Positions 56,062-64,000 of a stretch of 64,000 nt of DNA are shown here, piece by piece. Every line of letters starts with the position of its first letter. The stretch's first letter is position 1. The notes beneath the pieces were generated by a model. The model worked only from the letters and a program-made list of their open reading frames with translations. It was not told the DNA's origin and did not search any database. The position numbers and the translations under genes were made by a program. Origin of the DNA: Planctomycetota bacterium (lineage in GTDB: Bacteria; Planctomycetota; Phycisphaerae; WQYP01); the NCBI GenBank assembly GCA_021800165.1, contig JAJYZF010000006.1, positions 1 through 64,000 on the forward strand, in the 5' to 3' direction.

Positions 56062-57864
56062 TCAGGGCACGATCACGCGCACCGTGCGGCCCCCTTGCTC
56101 TAGCCGGGTGCGCAGATGGATCGTTTTTCCCGCAGCGGTGACGCTCAGGCGATAATCCCCCAGAAATCCTCGCGTGTGGTAGGCCCCATGAGCATTGGTT
56201 TGACCGGTGCGGTTGGTCCACCAAGTATGGTAAACCAGATGAATATAGGCTTGACCGACCGGGCGCAGCCGCCACTCGCCGTTCCAGAGTGCCGTGTTGG
56301 AGATCCAATCGTGACCCGCCCAGAAACCCCATTGGTTAATGCCAACGACCTCAGGCACGCTGAAGGCGGCGATTAGAAACGCCCGCATGTAACGGGCCTG
56401 CAGTTGCCGATTATGAACATCAATGGTGAGTTCTGTTATCGTCAGCGGCTTGCCAAACCGCGCGAAGCGGCTGAGCACACGGATGAGCCTTCGGGGTGGT
56501 GTGAGGAGGCTGCCGTAATGCGATTCGATGCCGATACCACCCAACTCTGCGCCGTGTGCCAGCAGATAATGGATAAGCCGGGCATAACGGTTTTGTTTAT
56601 TGATATGCAGGCCGCCGGCCCCTGCAATTTCATATTCGTTGACGTATAACACCGCGTGTGGATCAGCCCGATGGGCGGCTTGGTAGCAGTCTGTGAGGAT
56701 GGACCGGCCGAAAAGATGCTGTAGGCTCAGGTTGTCCAGCGGTTCGTTGATGACATCCCAGCAATCCACTTTGCCGCGCAAGGCCCGGACCTCAGAGAAA
56801 ATATGATGTTCCACCGCTCGTCGCAGTTGTCGGGGGTGGGTCTTGAGTTTCACCGCAAACGCCGGCATCCAATGCCAGCTTGGCCAGATTAAATTATGGC
56901 CGCGGATTTTTAGATGGTGGGCAGCCAGCCATTGTACGGCGCGCAGGGTTCTGGCCCGGCGGCGCTGGTCGTGCCATGGCCCCCATTTAAGGCCATTTTC
57001 CACTTCCACATGATTGAAGTATTTCAGCAGTGTATGGCGGTATTTGCGGCCATTGGCGCTGCGGCTGTTAATCATCGCCGAGGATACCGCCGTCCCAAAT
57101 TGAAATGCGTGCCGCAGCATTTCCAGATGCACTTTGGCGTCGGCCAGTGCGTGACCTTGGCCATTGACAACTTGCACCGTCAGCGAAGCCATACGGTATT
57201 TGGCTATTCGGGCCAACGCCGGCTTTAACCACGGGCCATGAAAATTCAAATTCCCACGGCGGTGGTCTTGAAAGGTCAGTTCAATATTGGCCAGCAGAAG
57301 TTTTTGCCGCTGGCCACCGAGGTTGAATGCAATGGCAATATTCGATGGTGCAATGGGCTTCAGGATGGTGATGGTTTCATGAACGGTTTTCCAGGTGAAG
57401 CCCGTGGCGGCACTGACACTGAAAATTCCAGTCCATGGCGAGCGCATGTACTGCAGTACAGCCGCCAGCCGCACCGTCTTGCCCCGCGCAGCGCTGCGAA
57501 ACTGGAAGCTCAAATTGATTTGGTCCCCCGCACGCAGCGCCGGACCCACGCCAACCATGTACTGAATGTTCCATGGGTCTGGCGGTTGCCGGCGGACCAG
57601 AATTTCCACGGCCCGGGTGCCACCCGGGCCGCCGTGGCGAAGCAGTCGGGCGGTAGCATGGCCGCCGCCGTTGTACGTCATGTGGTGTGTGCCGATGGCT
57701 GGTTGGATGAGCAGATTGGCGTGCTGGCTCAAAGCCGCGGCTGCGCTGATCGAATGAAAGGCGCTCACCACCAACACCGCTGCCATGGCGGGCCATGGCC
57801 TGCGCAATACCCTTTTCCCCCGGCCGCGGATTGTTGCGCTCGCCGCCACCACGATCCCTTCCAT
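56062..57864 (-). CDS. secreted endo-1,4-beta-xylanase, GH10
   Basis: GH10 enzymes cut the xylan backbone with retention. The catalytic pair is visible: acid/base Glu in CWDVINEPLD (near 369) and nucleophile Glu in LTITELTID (near 477). KIRGHNLIWPSW and VNEYEIAGAGG support the family. A signal-anchor stretch (WPAMAAVLVVSAFHSISAAAA, about 24-44) exports it. Residues 50-190 are a beta-rich domain of the carbohydrate-binding CBM4/9-like type, and the C-terminus (about 540-600) is another small beta domain. The start ATG 57864 overlaps the stop of the upstream isomerase gene by one base (TAATG), so both are translated together. Confidence 0.92.
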   Translation of the reverse strand: MEGIVVAASATIRGRGKRVLRRPWPAMAAVLVVSAFHSISAAAALSQHANLLIQPAIGTHHMTYNGGGHATARLLRHGGPGGTRAVEILVRRQPPDPWNIQYMVGVGPALRAGDQINLSFQFRSAARGKTVRLAAVLQYMRSPWTGIFSVSAATGFTWKTVHETITILKPIAPSNIAIAFNLGGQRQKLLLANIELTFQDHRRGNLNFHGPWLKPALARIAKYRMASLTVQVVNGQGHALADAKVHLEMLRHAFQFGTAVSSAMINSRSANGRKYRHTLLKYFNHVEVENGLKWGPWHDQRRRARTLRAVQWLAAHHLKIRGHNLIWPSWHWMPAFAVKLKTHPRQLRRAVEHHIFSEVRALRGKVDCWDVINEPLDNLSLQHLFGRSILTDCYQAAHRADPHAVLYVNEYEIAGAGGLHINKQNRYARLIHYLLAHGAELGGIGIESHYGSLLTPPRRLIRVLSRFARFGKPLTITELTIDVHNRQLQARYMRAFLIAAFSVPEVVGINQWGFWAGHDWISNTALWNGEWRLRPVGQAYIHLVYHTWWTNRTGQTNAHGAYHTRGFLGDYRLSVTAAGKTIHLRTRLEQGGRTVRVIVP

Positions 57865-58676
57865 TATGCCGTTGTTTCGGTACTGGCCTCGCCGGATGGC
57901 TGGTCGGAGCTGTCAACTCCCCAGGCTTTCAAATGCTCCAGACTGATCCGCAAAGATTCAAACGGATCCCGGCTGCATATATCCTGTTCAATAATGTACC
58001 ACTGTGTCTGCACGCGCTTAAGCGCTTTAAGAATTGCCGGCCAGTTCAAATTGCCTTCGCCCACCTCCGCCATCACGATTTTATCATCAACAAAACCCAT
58101 GTCTTTCAGGTGCACCAGCGGTTGGCGCTTGCCCAGACGGGTGATCCAGGCCGCCGGATCTCCGCCGCCGTATTGAATCCAATACGTATCCAATTCCGCC
58201 TTTACCCGCGATGGTCTGGAATTTTTATAGAGAATTTCCAATCCCGTGGCCTGCCCATACCGCGTGAGTTCAAAGGCGTGATTGTGATAGGAAACGGTCA
58301 ATCCAAGCGGGCGATATATTTTTCCCAGGGCGTTAAGTTCCCTGGCGAATTGGGCAAAGCCTTCCGCACTGCGAAAGTTGCCCGGCATCGCCGGAACCGC
58401 CGTATGTTGGCAGCCCCATAAATGATGTTCCTCCGCCACCTTTTGCGGGTTCTCTTTAAGTTGCTCAAATCCAACGTGGGTGGCGCAGCAGGTCAAACCT
58501 TCGGATTGTAAAATTCGGGCGAATTCCTCTGGCTCAATTGGGCCCAGCGCCGATGCCTGCACCGCTTCAAAGCCGATTTTTCGGACTTTGGCGCAAGTGG
58601 CGGCGATATCCGCCGGCGTTTTGGTAAAATCCCGCAACGTAAACATCTGGGCTGCTATTTTCGACCGGGTAGCCAT
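57864..58676 (-). CDS. sugar phosphate isomerase/epimerase-like TIM barrel
   Basis: The 270-residue TIM-barrel protein (PF01261 type) has the expected metal-binding strands: VSYHNHAFE, VKAELDTYWIQYGG, PLVHLKDM and YIIEQD. Family members act on sugars or inositols with a divalent metal. AGGAG lies seven bases before ATG 58676, better than GTG 58682. Its stop is translationally coupled to a GH10 xylanase, so a role in using xylan-derived sugars is a reasonable inference, although its cytoplasmic location means it acts after uptake. Confidence 0.85.
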   Translation of the reverse strand: MATRSKIAAQMFTLRDFTKTPADIAATCAKVRKIGFEAVQASALGPIEPEEFARILQSEGLTCCATHVGFEQLKENPQKVAEEHHLWGCQHTAVPAMPGNFRSAEGFAQFARELNALGKIYRPLGLTVSYHNHAFELTRYGQATGLEILYKNSRPSRVKAELDTYWIQYGGGDPAAWITRLGKRQPLVHLKDMGFVDDKIVMAEVGEGNLNWPAILKALKRVQTQWYIIEQDICSRDPFESLRISLEHLKAWGVDSSDQPSGEASTETTA

Positions 58677-58915
58677 GGCCACGCTCCTGATTCATGTCTG
58701 GAGCTTAGCCACGTTTGCCAAAGGCGTCAATAACGATCTTGGTGCACAGACCGCCTCGTCGGTCGGACCACGCAACTGCTGGTCTATCGGTTAAAATACA
58801 TTCTCGTGCGGACCAAATCGCGTTGGGCGGTTGGTGCCATTGGGCCGGGGAGGCGTGGGCATCGTAAATAATGTGGGTTTCGGATGGCCCGGCAGTGGGG
58901 CGAGAGCTTAACTCC

Positions 58916-60673
58916 ATGGATAAAGGCGGCAGTTTGAACGTAGAGTCCAACCCAGCACATTCTCAATCCGCCGCCTTTGGCAGCGCCGTTGGTCCTTTGG
59001 CCTGGCCGTGGCGGTTGCTGCTGATTCTTGCCTCTGGGGTCATGTTAACGCTGGCCTTTCCCCCCTTTTATTTTTGGCCTCTGGCTCTGCTGGCGTTGTG
59101 TCCGTTGGGTATAAGTGCCTGGGGTGGTGGGCTGGGCTGGCGCTGGCTGGTGGTGTATTACCTGGCGGGTTTGCTCTACTTTTTAATGAATTCCTTTTGG
59201 CTGATTCCAGTTACCTTCGGGGGTTACTTTGTTTTGAGCTTATACATGGGCGTGTATTGGCCGATTTTTGCGTGGTCTTTGGGATTGACCAGCGCCACCC
59301 TGCGCTGGCCGGCGGCGGTTTTAATTCCGGTTCTGTTTACCGCCTTGGAATACCTGCGCAGCACGCTTTTCTCCGGCTTTTCCTGGTTTATGCTCGGAAC
59401 CGCCCTGGCTCCGGCCCTGCACCTGCTCCAGGCTGCGGATTTATTTGGTGTATCCGGGCTTACCCTTCTCTGCGGCATCAGCGCGGGTTGGCTGGTGGAT
59501 GGGTGGATGGTTTGGCGGGGCAAAGTGGGTATGGGCCGGCGCGGGTGGCTGGTGGAGACGATCCTGGTGGTGGCCTTATTTGCCGCAGTTTGGGCTTATG
59601 GCAGTTTTCGTCTGGGCCAACCTCTTGGCACCCATGGCCCGCGGGTGGCGGTGATTTCGGGCAGCGTGCCCCAGGCGTTAAAAGATGCCGGCGGCATCGC
59701 CGTGGATAAGCATATTTTTAACCAGTTTTTTGTCTTGTCACAGGCTGCCGCTAAGCAACATCCGATCCTCATTGCCTGGCCCGAAACGATGGTGGGAGGC
59801 TATCTAAACCGCCAATGGTTAAACCTCTCACCAACGGATTTTTCATCGCCTTCAGCTCGTCGCCTGCTGCGGATGGATCAGCGGTTCTATTTGCGCCTGC
59901 GTCGATTTGCCCGAAAACATCATCTAAGCTTTTTAGTGGGGTCGGCGGGTATTCGCTACGATGCGGCGGGCCGACCGATCCAAACCCGCAACATTGCGGT
60001 ATTGATCACACCCACCGGTCCTCCCGCCGCTCCCTATGCCAAACATCATCTAGTACCTTTTGGTGAATACGTGCCGTTTGCGTATTGGCCCTGGCTGCAT
60101 CACCTTTTGTTAAGTCTTACGCCGTTCGGCCCCAACGATGACTATTCGCTTACGCCGGGCAAAAAATGGCGGCGTTTCACCATCTCGGCGAACGGGCAAA
60201 AATGGCGGTTCGGCACCCCAATATGCTATGAAGATGCCATGCCCCGGCCCTCGCGTATGTTCGTCCGCCCCCGCCATGGCCGCAAGGGGGTGGATTTTTT
60301 AATGAGCATCAGCAATGATGGCTGGTACCATAGCCGGGTGGAACTTCAGCAGCACCTCCAGATGGATTCGCTGCGCGCGGTGGAAGAGCGCGTACCCATA
60401 GCCCGTAGCGTCAATGGAGGTGACAGCGGATTTGTAGGGCCGGACGGGCGCGTGATAAAACTGGCGCAGCGGCGTGGCCGGACGGAATTCGTCAGCGCCT
60501 TTGCCGTAGCCCGACTACCCCTGGATCCGCGCATCAGTCTCTTCAGCAGGATTGGAGATGCCGGAGCACAATTGCTGGTGGCGGTTGCGGCTTTGCTGGT
60601 GGTCATCAGCGTTGGTCTGGCCGTGGTGGCGCGACGACGCAAAGGAACGAACAAGGTTGGTCCGGCCATATAA
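58916..60673 (+). CDS. lnt: apolipoprotein N-acyltransferase
   Basis: Lnt adds the third acyl chain to lipoproteins at the inner membrane, a step of diderm bacteria. About six membrane helices in the first 230 residues and one at the end flank a nitrilase domain. The Glu-Lys-Cys triad lies in AWPETMVGG (near 290), YAKHHLVPFGEYVPF (near 375) and TPICYEDAMP (near 436). The length of 585 is longer than E. coli (512). ATG 58916 is preferred by position and length; ATG 58871 in the same frame adds 15 residues and neither has a strong ribosome binding site. The next gene follows after nine bases. Confidence 0.93.
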   Translation: MDKGGSLNVESNPAHSQSAAFGSAVGPLAWPWRLLLILASGVMLTLAFPPFYFWPLALLALCPLGISAWGGGLGWRWLVVYYLAGLLYFLMNSFWLIPVTFGGYFVLSLYMGVYWPIFAWSLGLTSATLRWPAAVLIPVLFTALEYLRSTLFSGFSWFMLGTALAPALHLLQAADLFGVSGLTLLCGISAGWLVDGWMVWRGKVGMGRRGWLVETILVVALFAAVWAYGSFRLGQPLGTHGPRVAVISGSVPQALKDAGGIAVDKHIFNQFFVLSQAAAKQHPILIAWPETMVGGYLNRQWLNLSPTDFSSPSARRLLRMDQRFYLRLRRFARKHHLSFLVGSAGIRYDAAGRPIQTRNIAVLITPTGPPAAPYAKHHLVPFGEYVPFAYWPWLHHLLLSLTPFGPNDDYSLTPGKKWRRFTISANGQKWRFGTPICYEDAMPRPSRMFVRPRHGRKGVDFLMSISNDGWYHSRVELQQHLQMDSLRAVEERVPIARSVNGGDSGFVGPDGRVIKLAQRRGRTEFVSAFAVARLPLDPRISLFSRIGDAGAQLLVAVAALLVVISVGLAVVARRRKGTNKVGPAI

Positions 60674-60682
60674 TGGAGAACA

Positions 60683-61687
60683 ATGAGTATGAATAAGATG
60701 CAATGGTTTGGTGGGCGATTGACGCGGGGAATGCTGCTTGTGGCGGGGGCCTTGGCCCTGGTCGGTGGCGGGCGATCAGCTCTGGCGGAGCCTCACATTC
60801 CGCATGTTCCCCTGGCCGGTGCCATTGGCGTGATCCAAAAGACCGTGCGCAACCACAGCTCGATTATTCGTGCTGAATCAATGGAAAGTCTGCAAAATCT
60901 CGAAACTCCGCTGGCCCGACGCCTGTTGGCTAAAGGCTTGCGCGATCCATCTCCCATGGTGCGGTTTTCCGCGGCGATGGTGGTGGGAAAATGTCGGCTC
61001 ACACCGCTCGAATCCGCCGTGAAAAAAATGCTCGCCGATAAGAGTATGAATGTGCGGGTGGCTGCTATTTACGCGCTGGATCGGCTTGGCAATTCCGCAG
61101 GGATGAATGAATTGCCCCGGCTTTTGCATTCAGCCAATCCGAGCGTATCGGCCAATGTCGCCATGGTGTTGGGACGACTCGGCGATAAGTCCGCGATTCC
61201 ACTGCTTTTGACCGCCGCTAAAAACCCCAGCCATGGCGTACAGATTGCCGTGACTTCGGCCCTGGCGCGGTTGGAGTATCATCGAGCCTTGAGCTCTCTG
61301 ATTGCCCTGAGTTTAAGCGGTTATGAGCAAGATCATCTGGCGGCCTTGAGTACATGTCGCACCCTGCGGAATCCGCTGGCGATCAACGTGCTGCGGGCAG
61401 GCTTACGCGAGCCGGATCCAGCCGCAAACCTGATTGCCGCCCGCGGCTTGGGTCAGCGTGGCAGTGTCATGGGGGAGAAAGTGGCCATTCGATACAGCGG
61501 CAGTTCCCATCCTCAGTTACGGGCCTTGGCGGCATTGGCGCTGGGAGCGATTCCGGTGTCCGGGAACGTGGGCGTGCTGAACAAAATGCTGGGCGATCCG
61601 GATGTCCACGTGCAGGTGGCTGCGGCGGCGGGCCTCTTTCATTTTCATGCGATGGTCCAGCGGCTGCGGGCCGCCCAGCGGCACTAA
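60683..61687 (+). CDS. exported HEAT-repeat protein
   Basis: The 334-residue product has a signal peptide (ending SALAEP, cut near 35) followed by about seven HEAT/PBS-lyase-like repeats, each about 31 residues. They are visible as repeated LRDPSPMVRFSAAMVVGK, LADKSMNVRVAAIYALDRLG and LGDPDVHVQVAAAAGLF patterns. Such repeats form a superhelical scaffold for protein binding; no enzyme motif is present. GGAG precedes ATG 60683 by four bases and ATG 60689 by ten. It is co-transcribed with lnt, so it may assist lipoprotein or envelope assembly, which is inference. Confidence 0.85.
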   Translation: MSMNKMQWFGGRLTRGMLLVAGALALVGGGRSALAEPHIPHVPLAGAIGVIQKTVRNHSSIIRAESMESLQNLETPLARRLLAKGLRDPSPMVRFSAAMVVGKCRLTPLESAVKKMLADKSMNVRVAAIYALDRLGNSAGMNELPRLLHSANPSVSANVAMVLGRLGDKSAIPLLLTAAKNPSHGVQIAVTSALARLEYHRALSSLIALSLSGYEQDHLAALSTCRTLRNPLAINVLRAGLREPDPAANLIAARGLGQRGSVMGEKVAIRYSGSSHPQLRALAALALGAIPVSGNVGVLNKMLGDPDVHVQVAAAAGLFHFHAMVQRLRAAQRH

Positions 61688-61709
61688 CGCCCGGTGATTG
61701 GCTGCGGTT

Positions 61710-62516
61710 TTAGCGAATCGCGAGAATATCCACCACGGCCGCATACTCATTGAGGTTGTATTGACGCAGAGCGGCAAAGCCGACTTCGCTGCCAAGAGCC
61801 ATTTCCGTGGTCGGACCACCATATAAATGCCCTTGAACCTGGGTGGGATGGGGCGATTGCCGTTCGCTGGGACGGGAAAGTTTTAATTCTGTGTGGCTAT
61901 CGGTGATGGTGACGCTACGAAAGCCGGCCAATCTTAAAAAGTGATCGTAGCTGCCGATCTCCATGGCTCCCGCCAGGCCCTCCAGGTATTCCAACATCAG
62001 TTCGGTGGCCTCGGCCGGCAGCAGCTTTTTAATCGCAATATCGTGCATTGCCAGGCATCCTCCGGGCTTAAGGGTTCGGTATATCTCCCGAAAAACCGCC
62101 AGTTTGTTGGCTGCCAGGTTGATCTGGCGGTTGCTGATCACCCAGTCCGCACTGCCATCAGGTAGTGGAATGCTGTCCATGCGGCAAAGGCAGAATTCCA
62201 GATTCGTACGGCCTTGTTCCATGGCGGCCTGGCGGGCTTTTTCAACTTGACGCGGAGAAGGGTCTATGCCCACGACCCGCCCACTATTTCCCACCCGGTC
62301 GGCCAGCGTTAGAGATGTGCTTCCCGTTCCGCTGCCTATCTCCACTACGGTCTGGCCCGGCTCAATACGGTCCATCCAGCCATAAGTCCACGGGGAACCA
62401 GCCGCTGCGGTGCGCGGCGATCGCATTTGCGTACCTGCCGACGACGGTATCTTGATCCGCAGCGAAAGTTTTTCTTCGTGGCGGACTGACGCTGATTTTT
62501 TATCAAGTAGGGGCAT
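61710..62516 (-). CDS. SAM-dependent methyltransferase, ArsM-like but without the arsenic-binding cysteines
   Basis: The Rossmann methyltransferase has motif I VVEIGSGTGSTSL (near 57-69), the acidic VVGIDPS, and the ArsM-like segment WVISNRQINLAANK followed by REIYRTLKPGGCLAMHDI. In arsenite methyltransferases the ISNC cysteine binds arsenic; here it is Arg (ISNRQ). The later GCIAGA-type cysteine is also absent (EGLAGAME). Thus it keeps the scaffold but probably has another substrate. GGAG lies eight bases before ATG 62516. It converges on the HEAT-repeat gene. Confidence 0.82.
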   Translation of the reverse strand: MPLLDKKSASVRHEEKLSLRIKIPSSAGTQMRSPRTAAAGSPWTYGWMDRIEPGQTVVEIGSGTGSTSLTLADRVGNSGRVVGIDPSPRQVEKARQAAMEQGRTNLEFCLCRMDSIPLPDGSADWVISNRQINLAANKLAVFREIYRTLKPGGCLAMHDIAIKKLLPAEATELMLEYLEGLAGAMEIGSYDHFLRLAGFRSVTITDSHTELKLSRPSERQSPHPTQVQGHLYGGPTTEMALGSEVGFAALRQYNLNEYAAVVDILAIR

Positions 62517-62814
62517 CCTTATTTCTCCAGAGTAGAGCTGGTTTCTCGTGCGGGTTCAAGTGGCCATCGTTCTGGTTTGCCCGAAAATCGATATCCCCAA
62601 AATCAGGTGCGCTTAGCCGTGCCCCAGCCTTTCCACACCGCTATCCGGCGGCGCTGCTGGCATAAGAAGCAGGGCCAACCAGCGCAAGTCCGACCATAAT
62701 GGCGGTCTACCGCCCCGTATTTGTTATCGGTACTTGGCGGGAATAACTGTATTTTATTTTTGCCGCGCCGGCGCATGATGATGCGGGAACTATTCCCGAA
62801 AGCGCAGTGCCGCC
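62517..62814. other. spacer between methyltransferase and TolC-like genes
   Basis: It contains a perfect hairpin CGGGAA-CTA-TTCCCG (62784-62798), just past the TolC-like stop. There is also a GCGCCGGCGC palindrome and a TATTTTTGCCGCG stretch that faintly resembles the end of the dispersed repeat. No gene is supported. Confidence 0.35.
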
Positions 62815-64000
62815 TCAGCGAGCCGATCTTACGCTCGGACCAGCGCTGGCCACCGCGCCAGCCTGCCTGTGCGTTGAAACGATCGGGAATTTCGTCGCGA
62901 TCGGCTTTTTGTTGGCCCTGGGTGGAAAATCACGCTGTTGCTCCACCTGCTGGAGTTTCACCATGGCGGGGTAGGTCAGCCGGCCGGAAACTCTAAACAC
63001 ATTCAACAGGTTGATACGGGTTTGAAAACGCGATTGTTGATAGGCCAAGTGTGCGGCCAGGTCCTGATCTTGGGCGGTGATGACGTCCAAATTGGTCGCT
63101 AGCCCAGCCTTGAATGAATGTTCCGCCTGATGGTACGCCGCCTGGGCAGAGGCCACTTCTGTTTTGAGATTCCTTTCCAGTTGCAACCCGCTTAGCCAGT
63201 CGGCCCGGGCTATGGTTACTTCCTCGCCGATGTGCCGCCGCAATTGCGCTGCCTCAAGCAATGCTTGCCGGTATTGGGAATAAGCCGTGCGCAAATCAGC
63301 ATAAATTTCTCCCCCTTCAAACAGGGGCATGTTGACACTGAAGAGACCTGACCACCAGCTATCGGTTGGAAACTGTCCCTTGTATAAAAAGGTATCAAAA
63401 TTAATCGCCACGGATGGGAAGTATTGCTCATAGACCGCCTGAACATTCTTTTCCTCCGCGGCTACTTTATCTTCGGACGCTTTGAGGTCTTGCCGCTGCG
63501 ACCAGGCGATTTTCTGCAGTTGGGCCAGAGTGGGTAGATGAATTTTGGGGTTAAAATCATTAAGCAATCGGGTATGGTGCAAATTGGCCGCTCCAATCAA
63601 ATAAGCTAGCGTGGCCCGCCCGCGCACCACGTTGTTGCGGGCTTGGGTCAACTGCACCCGTGTATTGGCCTCATCCGAGAGGCTTTGCAGCACCGTCAGG
63701 CGCAGAGCCACGCCGGCCTTGAATTCATGGGTCACCATGGTCACTCTGGCCTGTTGCACTTTTAAAGTCTGCTTCAGCACCGCCACGGCCCGAGCATCGC
63801 TGAGAACGCGATAGTACGTTTGTGCCACCTCCAGCAGCAGGCTGGATTGCAGATCCAGCATGGCCGCTTTGCGCTGGCCGGACACCAGGTTGGCGCTGCT
63901 GATGGCCGTTGCATCCTTGAGCACATTCACGTTAAGCGTGCTGGCCAGAGGCACATTGGCATAATGGGTTTGATAAAAATCGGTGATGCTGCTGGGAAAG
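62815..64000 (-). CDS. TolC-family outer membrane efflux protein (partial, cut by right edge)
   Basis: The frame is open to the window edge, so the N-terminus with its signal peptide is missing; 394 residues are present. The long amphipathic helical repeats of outer-membrane efflux proteins are clear: QTYYRVLSDARAVAVLKQTLKVQQARVTM, ARNNVVRGRATLAYLIGAAN and then in the second half AQAAYHQAEHSFKAGLATNLDVITAQDQDL. TolC proteins form the outer-membrane exit duct of tripartite pumps. No membrane fusion protein or inner-membrane pump is in the window; the upstream part lies beyond 64000. The basic Ser/Arg-rich C-terminus is poorly conserved. Confidence 0.9.
   Translation of the reverse strand, partial: FPSSITDFYQTHYANVPLASTLNVNVLKDATAISSANLVSGQRKAAMLDLQSSLLLEVAQTYYRVLSDARAVAVLKQTLKVQQARVTMVTHEFKAGVALRLTVLQSLSDEANTRVQLTQARNNVVRGRATLAYLIGAANLHHTRLLNDFNPKIHLPTLAQLQKIAWSQRQDLKASEDKVAAEEKNVQAVYEQYFPSVAINFDTFLYKGQFPTDSWWSGLFSVNMPLFEGGEIYADLRTAYSQYRQALLEAAQLRRHIGEEVTIARADWLSGLQLERNLKTEVASAQAAYHQAEHSFKAGLATNLDVITAQDQDLAAHLAYQQSRFQTRINLLNVFRVSGRLTYPAMVKLQQVEQQRDFPPRANKKPIATKFPIVSTHRQAGAVASAGPSVRSAR

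Noticed and set aside
61710-62516. Arsenite methyltransferase ArsM
   Set aside because: The two cysteines required to bind arsenic are missing and no ars genes are nearby.

Overview
The window is a 64 kb piece of a GC-rich bacterial chromosome with mainly housekeeping content. The best guess is a member of the Planctomycetota, probably class Phycisphaerae or a close relative. This is inferred from the very long SecA (about 1240 residues), the PilM plus giant secretin locus, the PqqD/FtsX/ABC operon and the overall style of the proteins. It is not proven by a marker gene. I see no rRNA, phage, CRISPR array or intact insertion sequence. TTG and GTG start codons behind good ribosome binding sites are common.

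Layout. 1-5.4 kb: a small unknown gene behind a clear sigma70-type promoter, a candidate 45-codon gene, copy A of a dispersed inverted-repeat element, nnrD, a short ORF, a large (alpha/alpha)-barrel-like protein and a polyprenyl diphosphate synthase. 5.4-9.4 kb (minus strand): proS, a GT39-type membrane glycosyltransferase and tRNA-Asp(GTC). 9.7-11.1 kb: a nucleotide-sugar dehydrogenase. 11.2-21.5 kb (minus strand): a BamE-like lipoprotein, a small membrane protein, an S41 protease, der, secA, a small exported protein and a TIM-barrel isomerase. 21.6-27.3 kb: tal, pgi and a DUF883/holin-like envelope trio, the whole block flanked by repeat copies B and C in the same orientation, then rpiA on the other strand.

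27.5-31.6 kb (plus strand): a phosphodiesterase-superfamily protein followed by an operon-like set of an unknown two-part protein, a PqqD-family protein, a minimal FtsX-type permease and a LolD/MacB-type ATPase. 31.9-41.4 kb: a type IV pilus/type II secretion-like assembly locus (PilM-like ATPase, two membrane-anchored proteins, giant secretin). 41.4-45.2 kb (minus strand): an isolated pair of NuoM-like and NuoL-like proteins that seem to have lost all the usual proton-channel residues. 45.3-51.7 kb: a DUF2892 protein, then the operon rpmF-plsX-fabH-fabD-fabG-acpP-fabF behind a TTGACA promoter, with a hairpin between rpmF and plsX.

51.9-64 kb: an exported unknown protein, trpA (its start codon sits in the loop of an inverted repeat), clpP, a GT4 glycosyltransferase, a GH10 xylanase translationally coupled to a TIM-barrel sugar isomerase, lnt with a HEAT-repeat protein, an ArsM-like methyltransferase without the arsenic-binding cysteines, and a TolC-family protein cut by the right edge.

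Functionally the window combines fatty acid and phospholipid initiation (fab/plsX), envelope biogenesis (secA, lnt, BamE-like, TolC, secretin, glycosyltransferases) and sugar-phosphate interconversion (tal, pgi, rpiA, isomerases, xylanase). The strongest candidates for undescribed biology are the degenerate NuoL/NuoM pair, the PqqD-FtsX-ABC operon without a maturation enzyme, the tandemly expanded SecA scaffold and the dispersed inverted-repeat element.
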